A DNA stretch of 64,000 nt, from positions 1 through 64,000 of the forward strand of contig JAGBWD010000025.1 in assembly GCA_017629985.1 (NCBI GenBank), read 5' to 3'. Shown here piece by piece: positions 15,684 through 24,630 of the stretch (the first letter of the stretch is position 1; the number at the start of each line of letters is the position of its first letter). Origin of the DNA: Alistipes sp. GTDB lineage: Bacteria > Bacteroidota > Bacteroidia > Bacteroidales > Rikenellaceae. Below the pieces are notes generated by a model. The model saw only the letters and a program-made list of their open reading frames with translations, was not told the DNA's origin and did no database searches. The position numbers and the translations under genes are program-made.

Positions 15684-16295
15684 ATGGAGAACAACAAACT
15701 TCAAGAGCTAACACAGAAGCTCTATAACGAGGGCTTGGAGCGTGGCCGTGCAGATGCAGAGCGTCTAGTTGCCGAGGCGAAGGAGTCTGCTGCGAAGATC
15801 ATTGCAGATGCAAAGGCCGAGGCAGAGGCTATCGCAAAGGCTGCAGAGGATCGTGCAGAGGATATCACAAAGAATGCTATGACAGAGATTGCGTTGGCAG
15901 GTCGTCAGGCATTGACAAAGATTAAGGCAGAACTAGCCGAGGCAGTTATTATGAAGACTACAGGTTCGGCTGTTAAGGCTGCTGCTGCAGATGCTACATT
16001 TGTAAAGGATATGTTGTTGGCTATGGCTAATAACTGGAACGCAGCAACTGTTGATGTATCACTCAAGGCTCTTCTTCCAGAGGAGAAGCGTGCAGAGTTG
16101 GATGCTGTAATGCAGGCTAGCGCTGCAGAGTTGGCAAAGGCAGGTGTCGAGGTTGGTTATAGCAAGGAGGTTAAGACTGGCTTCAAGCTCGGCGAGAAGA
16201 ATGGTGGTTACTACATCGCATTTACTGATGAGAGCTTTGACGCTTTGTTAAAGGAGTATTTGCGCGAGAAGGTGTCTAATATCCTCTTTAAGTAG
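15684..16295 (+). CDS. atpE: V-type ATPase subunit E (peripheral stalk)
   Basis: A 203-residue subunit E. The first half is an Ala/Glu/Lys-rich helix (AEAKESAAKIIADAKAEAEA) that forms the coiled-coil peripheral stalk holding the catalytic head against rotation. The second half is the globular domain that meets subunit B. The start is placed at 15684 (MENNKLQEL); an upstream in-frame ATG at 15633 would add a non-helical stretch and lies next to the predicted leader hairpin. It is the first gene of the operon. No separate subunit G/H gene is visible, so E may pair with another stalk protein. Confidence 0.88.
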   Translation: MENNKLQELTQKLYNEGLERGRADAERLVAEAKESAAKIIADAKAEAEAIAKAAEDRAEDITKNAMTEIALAGRQALTKIKAELAEAVIMKTTGSAVKAAAADATFVKDMLLAMANNWNAATVDVSLKALLPEEKRAELDAVMQASAAELAKAGVEVGYSKEVKTGFKLGEKNGGYYIAFTDESFDALLKEYLREKVSNILFK

Positions 16296-16298
16296 TCT

Positions 16299-17150
16299 AT
16301 GTTCTCTACAGAGTATTACTGTTTGGTGGCGAGTCTGCGTGAGTGGACGCTCGACTCTGATACCAAGAGCTTCGATGTTCGTGAGATACTCGATGAGATT
16401 CTTGACGAGCTTACAGCAAACGACACAAAAGCTGTTAAGTTGCTGTATGCTTACTACGACTGCGAGAACGTAATAGCGTTGCGCAACAATCGTAACCGTC
16501 ATAATAATCTCGGTAACCTCACCGCCGAAGAGCTTAAGGATGTACTCGAAAATCGCAACTACTCTCTGCTACCTACCAACGTAGCAGCAGTTGTGAAACT
16601 CTATAACGAGGCTGATGATGAGGAGCGTGATGAGGATGTTGTCCTAGATGATAGCTTCGAACACGCAATCTTTGAGGCCTACTACAAAGACCTTGCAGCG
16701 TCAAAGGTTCGCTTTCTTAAACGCTGGGGAGAGTTTGATAGAACACTTCGCAATATCGCAGCAGCAGTGGCAGCACGTGAGGCTGGTCGTGTAATCCGCG
16801 ATGTCACCGTAGGTGGTGGCGAGATTGTGGCGCAGCTAGCCCATTCATCGGCCGTAGACTTTGGCCTACGCGGTGAGTTGCAGTATATAGATGCTGTTAT
16901 CTCGGCAATTACCGATGAGACAAATATTGTTGAGAAGGAGCGTAAGATCGACGCAGTACGATGGGCCGAGGCCGAGGATATTGCTATCAATGATTACTTC
17001 GATATTGACTATATTCTCTCTTATCTTGTTAAGGTAAATATCGTGGCACGTTGGACACTTCTCTCTCCAGAGGTGGGACGTGAGATGCTCAACAAACTTA
17101 TAGCGAGCCTCGATGCTTCAGCGATTGTTGAAAAACAAGCAAAACAATAA
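16299..17150 (+). CDS. DUF2764 protein of the V-type ATPase operon
   Basis: A 283-residue, mainly helical and acidic protein beginning STEYYCLVASLREW, matching DUF2764. Genes of this family sit between subunits E and A in the V-ATPase operons of Bacteroidota and some other bacteria. Because no subunit C gene is present in the operon and the protein is helical with a similar size, it probably takes the place of subunit C (the collar linking the rotor shaft to the K ring). That function is inference from position. It starts 3 bp after subunit E and ends 14 bp before subunit A. Confidence 0.85.
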   Translation: MFSTEYYCLVASLREWTLDSDTKSFDVREILDEILDELTANDTKAVKLLYAYYDCENVIALRNNRNRHNNLGNLTAEELKDVLENRNYSLLPTNVAAVVKLYNEADDEERDEDVVLDDSFEHAIFEAYYKDLAASKVRFLKRWGEFDRTLRNIAAAVAAREAGRVIRDVTVGGGEIVAQLAHSSAVDFGLRGELQYIDAVISAITDETNIVEKERKIDAVRWAEAEDIAINDYFDIDYILSYLVKVNIVARWTLLSPEVGREMLNKLIASLDASAIVEKQAKQ

Positions 17151-17164
17151 AACTACATAAACGA

Positions 17165-18919
17165 ATGAAAACATTAGGACGTGTAAACGGTATTATCTCA
17201 AACATCGTTATCGCCAAGGTTGACGGTCCCGTTGGTCAGAATGAGATATGCCACGTATATTGCGGTGATATCCGCATGATGGCCGAGGTCATCAAGGTCA
17301 TAGGCGATGAGGCTTATGTACAGGTTTACGACAGTACACGCGGTCTAAAGATTGGTGATAAGGTAGAGTTTGAGGGCCACATGCTCGAGGCTACCCTTGC
17401 TCCAGGTCTTTTGTCGCGTAACTATGATGGTTTGCAGAACGACTTGGAGAAGATGGACGGCTTGTTCATCAACCGTGGTTCTATCACCGACCCAATCGAT
17501 TTTGATGCTACATGGGACTTTACTCCTTTGGCAAAGGCTGGCGACAAGGTTACTGCTGGTGATTGGCTTGGTGAGGTTAAGGAGCAGTGGGTTATGCACA
17601 AGATTATGGTGCCATTCGTGATGCAGGGTAACTACACCGTGAAGAGTGTTGTTGCAAAGGGTACATACAAGGTTACAGACACCATAGCAGTTGTTGTTGA
17701 TTCTGACAACAACGAGTATAATATCACCATGGTTCAGAAGTGGCCAGTGAAGCAGGCTATTCGTTGCTACACCGAGAAGCCTCGTCCATCACGTGTTATG
17801 GAGACAGGTGTTCGCGCTATCGATACCTTCAATCCACTTGCCGAGGGTGGTACAGGCTTTATCCCTGGACCTTTCGGTGCTGGTAAGACTGTGCTTCAGC
17901 ACGCTATCTCAAAGCAGGCCGAGGCAGATGTTATCGTTATCGTGGCATGTGGCGAGCGTGCAAATGAGGTAGTGGAGATCTTTGCCGAGTTCCCAGAGTT
18001 GGTAGACCCTCGTACAGGCCACAAACTTATGGAGCGTACTATCATCATCTGTAACACATCGAACATGCCTGTTGCAGCACGTGAGGCTTCAGTATATACA
18101 GGTATGACCATTGGTGAGTACTATCGCTCTATGGGCTTGAAGGTGTTGGTAATGGCAGACTCTACTTCACGTTGGGCGCAGGCATTGCGTGAGATGTCTA
18201 ACCGCTTGGAGGAGCTTCCTGGTCAGGATGCGTTCCCTATGGACCTCTCGGCAGTTATCTCTAACTTCTACGCTCGTGCAGGTCTTGTGAAGTTGAACAA
18301 CGGCACTACAGGTTCTGTAACATTCCTTGGTACGGTATCTCCTGCTGGTGGTAACCTTAAGGAGCCTGTTACCGAGTCTACAAAGAAGGCTGCACGATGC
18401 TTCTACGCTCTTTCACAGGGCCGTGCAGACTCAAAGCGTTATCCAGCTATCGACCCACTCGATTCATATTCAAAGTATCTTGAGTATCCCGAGGTTCAGG
18501 AGTATCTCGATGAGCATATCGAGAAGAACTGGGTTCGCTCTGTAACAGAGGGTAAGGCAGTTATGCAGCGTGGTAAGGAGGCTAACGACCAGATTAACAT
18601 CCTTGGTGATGATGGTGTACCTGTAGAGTACCATGAGCGTTTCTGGAAGAGTGAGTTGCTCGATGCTGTAATCCTTCAGCAGGATGCCTTCGATGATATC
18701 GATGCAAACTGTCCTATTGAGCGTCAGAAGACAATGTATAATATGATTTTGGATATTTGCCGCAAGTCATTTGAGTTTGAGGGATTTGAGGATTGCTCAA
18801 AGTTCTTCAAGGAGCTTATCTATTTGTTCCGTCAGATGAACTATTCGGAGTGGAAGTCAGAGCAGTTTGATAATTTTGCTTCACAAATTGAGGCTTTGGT
18901 AAATAGCAAACTTGCATAA
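17165..18919 (+). CDS. atpA: V-type ATPase catalytic subunit A
   Basis: A 584-residue catalytic subunit. It has an N-terminal beta-barrel, the A-type non-homologous insert region (about 110-190), the nucleotide-binding domain with P-loop GPFGAGKT near residues 235-242, the Walker B region including ADSTSRWAQALREMSNRL, and a C-terminal helical domain. It hydrolyses or synthesises ATP as part of the A3B3 head on the cytosolic side. The length fits bacterial V/A-type A subunits. It is the third gene of the operon. Confidence 0.97.
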   Translation: MKTLGRVNGIISNIVIAKVDGPVGQNEICHVYCGDIRMMAEVIKVIGDEAYVQVYDSTRGLKIGDKVEFEGHMLEATLAPGLLSRNYDGLQNDLEKMDGLFINRGSITDPIDFDATWDFTPLAKAGDKVTAGDWLGEVKEQWVMHKIMVPFVMQGNYTVKSVVAKGTYKVTDTIAVVVDSDNNEYNITMVQKWPVKQAIRCYTEKPRPSRVMETGVRAIDTFNPLAEGGTGFIPGPFGAGKTVLQHAISKQAEADVIVIVACGERANEVVEIFAEFPELVDPRTGHKLMERTIIICNTSNMPVAAREASVYTGMTIGEYYRSMGLKVLVMADSTSRWAQALREMSNRLEELPGQDAFPMDLSAVISNFYARAGLVKLNNGTTGSVTFLGTVSPAGGNLKEPVTESTKKAARCFYALSQGRADSKRYPAIDPLDSYSKYLEYPEVQEYLDEHIEKNWVRSVTEGKAVMQRGKEANDQINILGDDGVPVEYHERFWKSELLDAVILQQDAFDDIDANCPIERQKTMYNMILDICRKSFEFEGFEDCSKFFKELIYLFRQMNYSEWKSEQFDNFASQIEALVNSKLA

Positions 18920-18924
18920 TCTAT

Positions 18925-18930
18925 AGGAGG
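18925..18930 (+). promoter_or_regulatory. Shine-Dalgarno site of subunit B
   Basis: AGGAGG lies 7 nt before the ATG of subunit B. Such a site is uncommon in this window, where most genes lack one, and may raise subunit B translation within the polycistronic mRNA. Confidence 0.6.
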
Positions 18931-18937
18931 ATAAGTT

Positions 18938-20254
18938 ATGACAACAAGAGCTTTTCAGAAAGTATATACAAAAATTGATAATATCACCAAGGCTACCATT
19001 ACCCTTCGTGCTACTGGCGTAGGTAATGATGAGCTTGCAACGGTTGGTGGCCGTCTTGCACAGGTGGTAAAGATTATGGGTGAGAAGGTTACACTTCAGG
19101 TGTTTGCTGGTACCGAGGGTCTTGCAACTGACTCGGAGGTAGTATTCCACGGCGCACCTCCAGTGTTGCGTGTCTCTGATGCCTTGGCAGGTCGCTTCTT
19201 CAACGCATACGGTGAGCCACTCGAGGGTGGTGAGCCTATCGAGGGTGAGGCTCGTGAGATTGGTGGCCCTACTGTAAATCCATTCCGCCGTATCCAGCCA
19301 TCGGAGCTTATTGCAACAGGTATCGCGGGTATCGACCTTAATAATACTATCGTATCTGGTCAGAAGATTCCATTCTTCGCAGACCCAGATCAGCCTTACA
19401 ATGCTGTTATGGCAAACGTAGCACTCCGTGCAAAGGCTGATAAGATTATCTTGGGTGGTATGGGTCTTACCAATGATGACTTCTTGTACTTTAAGCAGGT
19501 CTTCGAGAATGCTGGTGCTTTGGACCGTATCGTATCGTTCGTAAACACTACAGACAACCCTCCTGTGGAGCGACTCCTTGTTCCAGATATGGCACTTACT
19601 GCAGCGGAGTATTTTGCAGTTGATAAGGGTGAGAAGGTGTTGGTGCTTTTGACAGATATGACCCTTTACGCCGATGCTTTGGCTATCGTATCTAACCGTA
19701 TGGATCAGATTCCTTCGAAGGACTCTATGCCTGGTTCGTTGTATTCAGATTTGGCGAAGATCTACGAGAAGGCCGTGCAGTTGCCTAATGGCGGTTCTAT
19801 CACCATTATCGCTGTCACAACATTGTCGGGTGGTGATATCACACACGCTATTCCTGATAATACCGGTTATATCACCGAGGGTCAGTTGTTCTTGCGTGCC
19901 GATACAGATACAGCAAAGGTTATCGTAGACCCATTCCGTTCGTTGTCACGTTTGAAGCAGCTTGTGATTGGTAAGAAGACACGTGAGGATCACCCACAGG
20001 TTATGAACGCCTGCGTACGTCTATATGCCGATGCTGCAAATGCAAAGACAAAGCTAGAGAATGGTTTTGACCTTTCGGATTATGACAAGCGTACTTTGGA
20101 CTTTGCTCACGACTACTCGGAGAAGTTGCTTGCTATTGACGTAAATATCGAGATTGAGCAGATGCTTGATATTGCATGGTCGTTGTTTGCAAAGCACTTC
20201 GTGAAGGGTGAGGTAAGTATCAAGCAGGAGCTTGTTGATAAATATTGGAAATAG
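18938..20254 (+). CDS. atpB: V-type ATPase regulatory subunit B
   Basis: A 438-residue non-catalytic subunit that alternates with A in the hexameric head. It has the N-terminal barrel, a degenerate nucleotide-binding segment (TGIAGIDLNNTIVSGQKIPFF in place of a P-loop) and a helical C-terminal domain with LFAKHFVKGE. It lies 18 bp after subunit A and 9 bp before subunit D, preceded by a Shine-Dalgarno site. Confidence 0.96.
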   Translation: MTTRAFQKVYTKIDNITKATITLRATGVGNDELATVGGRLAQVVKIMGEKVTLQVFAGTEGLATDSEVVFHGAPPVLRVSDALAGRFFNAYGEPLEGGEPIEGEAREIGGPTVNPFRRIQPSELIATGIAGIDLNNTIVSGQKIPFFADPDQPYNAVMANVALRAKADKIILGGMGLTNDDFLYFKQVFENAGALDRIVSFVNTTDNPPVERLLVPDMALTAAEYFAVDKGEKVLVLLTDMTLYADALAIVSNRMDQIPSKDSMPGSLYSDLAKIYEKAVQLPNGGSITIIAVTTLSGGDITHAIPDNTGYITEGQLFLRADTDTAKVIVDPFRSLSRLKQLVIGKKTREDHPQVMNACVRLYADAANAKTKLENGFDLSDYDKRTLDFAHDYSEKLLAIDVNIEIEQMLDIAWSLFAKHFVKGEVSIKQELVDKYWK

Positions 20255-20263
20255 TAACTATTT

Positions 20264-20878
20264 ATGGCAATCAAATTTCAATATAACAAGACCTCGCTCG
20301 GTGAGCTGAATAAACAGCTCAAAATCCGAAAGAATGCACTCCCTACGATAAAAAGTAAGGAGAGTGCCTTGCGCTCGGAGGTTAAACGTGCGAAGGACTC
20401 TGCATTAGCTTTCCGTGAGGAGCTGGACGCACTTATCGCCCAGTATGACTACATGGTGCAGCTATGGGGAGAGTTTGATTGTGATCTTATCCGCATCTCC
20501 GATGTTGAATTATCATCACAAAAGATTGCGGGCGTGCGCATACCTATGTTAGATAACATAGTATACGAAGAGAAGGCATATGATCTCTTCTCGGCTCCAG
20601 TGTGGTATGCCGAGGGTATCAGGGTCTTGAAACGAATGTCTCATCTTGGTATAGAGTTCGAGGTGTATAATCAGAAGATGCAGCTCCTCGACTATGCGAG
20701 ACGCAAAACTACTCAAAAGGTAAACCTCTATGAGAAGGTGCAGATACCTGGATATGAGGATGCCATACGTAAGATTAAGCGATTTATGGAGGATGAGGAG
20801 AACCTCAGTAAGTCAGCCCAAAAGATTGTGAAAACTCGTCAGGCGCAAGCCGCGGCTATGGAGGAGCCTAACGTATGA
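20264..20878 (+). CDS. atpD: V-type ATPase central-stalk subunit D
   Basis: A 204-residue subunit D, the rotor shaft that turns inside the A3B3 head. The sequence is mainly long antiparallel coiled-coil: an N-terminal helix (TSLGELNKQLKIRKNALPTIKSKESAL split over residues 6-32) and a C-terminal helix (KVNLYEKVQIPGYEDAIRKI). Length fits the family. It overlaps subunit I by 4 bp (ATGA), so translation is coupled. Confidence 0.92.
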   Translation: MAIKFQYNKTSLGELNKQLKIRKNALPTIKSKESALRSEVKRAKDSALAFREELDALIAQYDYMVQLWGEFDCDLIRISDVELSSQKIAGVRIPMLDNIVYEEKAYDLFSAPVWYAEGIRVLKRMSHLGIEFEVYNQKMQLLDYARRKTTQKVNLYEKVQIPGYEDAIRKIKRFMEDEENLSKSAQKIVKTRQAQAAAMEEPNV

Positions 20879-22719
20879 TAAGTAAGATGATTCGCTACGA
20901 CATTGTGCTATTTGCTGGAGAGCAGGAGCGCTTTGTGAACGAGTTGCGAGAACTCGGTTTGGTAGATATCACTACTACAGGTTGGGAGCCTTCAGAGGGT
21001 GATAGGGCTATTCTCTTGGAGATAGAGTCTATTAACAAGGCTATTGAGACGTTATCATCATTTGCTTCATCTTCGGAGTATAATGCTTCGGCTATGGTAT
21101 ATGCTTCGGGAGAAGAGGCCTATGATAGCTATAAGGAGGCTTACGCACAGCGTCAGCGTATCTCGCAGGAGATAGCTCGCCTTGAGAAGCAGGCAGAGGA
21201 GATTGAGCCATGGGGTAGATTCTCTATCGAGGATGTTGAGAGACTCGCTGCACGAGGTGTTAATATGCGCTTCTTTGTTGCGCAGCCAGCCGTGTATGAG
21301 AGACTTCTTGAGGAGCCTATTGATGGCGTTACCGTCTCGGAGATTGGTAGATCGCAGTCATTTGTATACTTCGCGGTGATCACTACCGATGCAGCATCTG
21401 TGGCTATCGATGGTCAGGAGGTTCGTCTTCCAGCTATGGATAGCGAGGCTCTTCGCGCAGAGATTAAACGTCTGGAGGCCGAGGATAAGGCGCTAAACGA
21501 GGTATTCTCTCGTGCCGCAGCATCTCGTGATATGATTGCCCAGGAGTGTGGTAAGCTCAAGGAGCAGCTTCAGGGTCTTATGGTTAATGCTACGGCACAG
21601 CATGAGGCTGATGGAAACTTGCTTATCCTTGAGGGTTGGGCAGAGGCTGATACAGCAGATAAGGTAGATGCCTTGCTCTCAACATATCCTAACCTTGTCT
21701 ATGATCGCCGCGATGCGACTATAGATGATATAGCTCCTGTGAAGCTTAAGAATAATAAGTTTGCACAGCTCTTTGAGCTTATCGGTGCTATGTATGCCTT
21801 GCCAAAGTATGGTACCTTTGACCTTACAGCAATCTTCGGACCATTCTACATGTTGTTCTTCGCAATATGTTTGTGTGATGCTGGTTATGGTTTGGTACTT
21901 TTGCTTGTTGGCTTGATGCTCCTAAAGAAGGGTGGTAAGGGTATGCGTCAAGCGGCGTTGCTATCTATAGTGTGCGCCTCTGCTACCGTATGCTTTGGCT
22001 TCTACGCAAACTCATTCTTTGGTGTGGCTATCTCGGACTTTGCACCAGTTATCAAGTTCCTCGATTTCCAGAATCAGTTCTTCTCGATATCGTTGGCTAT
22101 TGGTGTAGTTCAGATATTGGTAGGTATGGCCATTAATATTGTTATGAAGGCTAAACTCTTTGGTTTCACCTCTACATTTGGTCTATTAGGATGGTTTATC
22201 ATTCTTCTAACAGGCTCATTAGCTGTAGGTTTGCCAGTGTTTGGTCTTGCTATCCCTGGTTTCGACACATCATCACCTGTTTTCTATGTGTTGATGGGCA
22301 TCGGAGCGCTATTGATGATTGTCCTCAATAATGTTAAGCGTAATCCGCTTATTAATATTGGTGCAGGTCTTTGGGATACATATAATAATATCACTGGCTT
22401 GTTGAGTGATGTATTGAGCTATATTCGATTGTTCGCCATCGGACTTTCGGGTGGTGTGTTGGCACAGGTATTTAACTCACTTGCTATGGGACTTTCGGGT
22501 ATGGGCGATATGGCTCCAGGAACCCCATGGTATGGTTACATCGTACCTGCTATTGCTGCCTCTATCATCTTGCTCATAGGTCATGGTATCAACCTCTTTA
22601 TGTCAGCAATCTCGTCATTCGTACATCCTATGCGTTTGACTTTTGTTGAGTTTTACAAAAATGCAGGTTTCGAGATGGGACAGCGTGCCTTCGATCCTGT
22701 TCGAAAAATGAATAAGTAA
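20875..22719 (+). CDS. atpI: V-type ATPase subunit I (membrane stator, a-type)
   Basis: A 614-residue protein with a cytosolic N-terminal half (about 1-310, with coiled-coil) and a membrane half of about seven or eight helices. The helix DVLSYIRLFAIGLSGGVLAQ near residues 510-530 carries the conserved arginine that works with the glutamate of the K ring to move ions. It is the only stator membrane subunit and sits between D and K in the operon. Confidence 0.94.
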   Translation: MISKMIRYDIVLFAGEQERFVNELRELGLVDITTTGWEPSEGDRAILLEIESINKAIETLSSFASSSEYNASAMVYASGEEAYDSYKEAYAQRQRISQEIARLEKQAEEIEPWGRFSIEDVERLAARGVNMRFFVAQPAVYERLLEEPIDGVTVSEIGRSQSFVYFAVITTDAASVAIDGQEVRLPAMDSEALRAEIKRLEAEDKALNEVFSRAAASRDMIAQECGKLKEQLQGLMVNATAQHEADGNLLILEGWAEADTADKVDALLSTYPNLVYDRRDATIDDIAPVKLKNNKFAQLFELIGAMYALPKYGTFDLTAIFGPFYMLFFAICLCDAGYGLVLLLVGLMLLKKGGKGMRQAALLSIVCASATVCFGFYANSFFGVAISDFAPVIKFLDFQNQFFSISLAIGVVQILVGMAINIVMKAKLFGFTSTFGLLGWFIILLTGSLAVGLPVFGLAIPGFDTSSPVFYVLMGIGALLMIVLNNVKRNPLINIGAGLWDTYNNITGLLSDVLSYIRLFAIGLSGGVLAQVFNSLAMGLSGMGDMAPGTPWYGYIVPAIAASIILLIGHGINLFMSAISSFVHPMRLTFVEFYKNAGFEMGQRAFDPVRKMNK

Positions 22720-22757
22720 ACAAATAATAATTAACAATTTAAAAACTTTAAACAATT

Positions 22758-23210
22758 ATGAATTCAGCATTAATTTTGGCTTATTTGGGCGTTGTCCTTA
22801 TGGTCGGTGTATCAGGTTTGGCATCAGCGGTTGCTACAGCACGTTGTGGTATGGCATCAGTAGGCGCATTGAAGAAGAATGGTGGTGCTTTCGGTAGCTA
22901 CATGATTCTTTCAGCGCTTCCTGGTTCACAGGGTCTTTATGGCTTCGTAGGTTACTTCATGGTTAGCGGACTTATCGCTGCTGATATGTCAATGCTTACT
23001 GCAGTAGGTATCTTCGGTGCTGGTCTTTTGATGGCTATCGTTTGTTTGTCATCAGCATTGTTCCAGGCAAAAGTTTGTGCTAATGGTATCGTAGCTATTG
23101 GTAACGGTAATGATGTTATGGGTAAGACTCTTATCCTTGCAGCGTTCCCAGAGCTTTACGCTATCTTGGGTGTTGCAGCTACATTCCTTATCTCAACTGC
23201 AATCGCATAA
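22758..23210 (+). CDS. atpK: V-type ATPase proteolipid subunit K, sodium-type
   Basis: A 150-residue, four-helix proteolipid that forms the rotating ring. The first hairpin contains ALPGSQGLYGF and the last helix FPELYAI. Aligned to Enterococcus hirae NtpK with a constant offset of 7, the known sodium ligands L61, T64, Q65, Q110 and E139 correspond to L54, S57, Q58, Q103 and E132: all kept, with a conservative Thr-to-Ser change. This suggests sodium rather than proton coupling. It is the last gene of the operon, followed by a strong terminator. Confidence 0.94.
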   Translation: MNSALILAYLGVVLMVGVSGLASAVATARCGMASVGALKKNGGAFGSYMILSALPGSQGLYGFVGYFMVSGLIAADMSMLTAVGIFGAGLLMAIVCLSSALFQAKVCANGIVAIGNGNDVMGKTLILAAFPELYAILGVAATFLISTAIA

Positions 23211-23248
23211 TTTTAGCATGAAAAGGAGGGGTGTATCTCTCCAAAAAA

Positions 23249-23285
23249 AATACAGATGGGAACACTTTCCCGTCTGTATTTTTTT
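23249..23285 (+). terminator. Terminator of the V-ATPase operon
   Basis: AATACAGATGGGAA (23249-23262) pairs with TTCCCGTCTGTATT (23267-23280) around a CACT loop, one G-T wobble, followed by a T-run. Confidence 0.9.
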
Positions 23286-23321
23286 GTGCTGTAATATTGT
23301 AAGCAGTGTGTATAAATGAAA

Positions 23322-23361
23322 ATTAGGGAGCTAAAGGCTTACTCTCCTTAAACTCCCTAAT
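23322..23361 (-). terminator. Terminator after ruvB
   Basis: ATTAGGGAG (23322-23330) and CTCCCTAAT (23353-23361) form the outer stem of an imperfect hairpin. On the minus strand it is followed by a short T-run. Confidence 0.6.
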
Positions 23362-23380
23362 ATCGCTATAATTCAGCTAT

Positions 23381-24397
23381 TTAGAATAGAGTCTGCTCAT
23401 CACTGCCTCCGTAAGCATATCCTAGATGTTTGTAGGCTAGCTCCGTAGCTTCGCGACCACGTGGTGTACGCTTCAAGAAGCCCTCTTTGATGAGGAATGG
23501 CTCATAAACCTCCTCTACCGTACCAGCCTCTTCGCTTACGGCTGTGGCAATAGTATTCAAGCCTACAGGGCCACCGTTGAACTTTTCGATAATCGTAGCC
23601 AATATCTTATTATCCATCTGGTCAAGACCACGAGCATCGATATTTAGGGCGGTGAGGGCAATACGTGTAATTTCAACGTCAATATGTCCCTCTCCCTCGA
23701 CCATTGCAAAATCGCGTACTCGGCGAAGTAGAGCATTGGCAATACGTGGGGTACCGCGTGAGCGTAGTGCAATCTCCAACGCCGCGTCATCATCTATTGA
23801 TATATCAAGTATTGATGCAGAGCGCTTTACAATACCTGCCAAGATAGGTGCGTCATAGTATTCTAGGTGACACGTAATGCCAAAACGAGCGCGAAGTGGT
23901 GAGGTTAGTAGGCCACTTCGTGTGGTTGCTCCTACAAGAGTAAATGGCGCAAGCTCAATCTGTATAGATCGTGCGGCAGGGCCTTTGTCGAGAACAATAT
24001 CTATCTTGTAGTCCTCCATTGCAGAGTAGAGATACTCCTCAACAATAGGGCTTAAGCGGTGTATCTCATCAATAAAGAGTACATCGCCAGGGTTTAGGTT
24101 TGTGAGAAGACCCGCTAAATCTCCCGGCTTATCCAATACTGGGCCCGATGTAACCTTTAGCTGTGCGCCCATCTCATTAGCAATAATATTTGCTAGGGTA
24201 GTCTTACCCAATCCTGGAGGGCCATGAAGAAGCACATGGTCGAGTGAGTCACCACGCATAAGCGCTGCCTTGATGAATATCTTGAGGTTTGCGACAATCT
24301 TATCCTGTCCCGCAAAGTTTACCAGGGCTTGGGGACGTATTCTACCCTCAAACTCCTTGTCGCTCTCAATATTTCGCATATTTCTATCTACTCCCAT
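23381..24397 (-). CDS. ruvB: Holliday junction branch-migration helicase RuvB
   Basis: A 338-residue AAA+ motor that, with RuvA, drives branch migration of Holliday junctions. It shows the N-terminal [14 protein letters not shown], Walker [13 protein letters not shown], Walker B FIDEIHRL, sensor 1 region [19 protein letters not shown] with the arginine finger, and the C-terminal winged helix ([16 protein letters not shown]). Length is typical. It is monocistronic here; ruvA and ruvC are not in the window. Confidence 0.97.
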   Translation of the reverse strand: MGVDRNMRNIESDKEFEGRIRPQALVNFAGQDKIVANLKIFIKAALMRGDSLDHVLLHGPPGLGKTTLANIIANEMGAQLKVTSGPVLDKPGDLAGLLTNLNPGDVLFIDEIHRLSPIVEEYLYSAMEDYKIDIVLDKGPAARSIQIELAPFTLVGATTRSGLLTSPLRARFGITCHLEYYDAPILAGIVKRSASILDISIDDDAALEIALRSRGTPRIANALLRRVRDFAMVEGEGHIDVEITRIALTALNIDARGLDQMDNKILATIIEKFNGGPVGLNTIATAVSEEAGTVEEVYEPFLIKEGFLKRTPRGREATELAYKHLGYAYGGSDEQTLF

Positions 24398-24530
24398 AAC
24401 TGGTAAATTTTCTATCTTGCAAAGATACTATATTGTGTTGAATATAGCAAATAGAATTTAAAAAGTTATTTTGGTGAAATTTTGAGATGGTTATTTGAAC
24501 TAAAAGTTTTATTTTTATCGAAATTAGTTA

Positions 24531-24571
24531 TATCTTTGCAAGTCCCATATTATCTCTATGAGATATATGGG
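24531..24571 (+). promoter_or_regulatory. -7 box and 5'-terminal hairpin of the nuclease/TonB operon
   Basis: TATCTTTG at 24531-24538 is the -7 box. The predicted transcript starts almost directly with a hairpin at 24544-24571: CCCATAT pairs with ATATGGG and ATCTC with GAGAT around a 3-nt loop, with one bulged T. About 60 nt of leader follow before the ATG at 24631. A 5'-terminal hairpin commonly protects mRNA; regulation cannot be read from sequence. Confidence 0.55.
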
Positions 24572-24630
24572 TGGAGATAAAGTGATAGAAAACAACTTTT
24601 TATATTCATTAACCAAAAATTAAACACATT

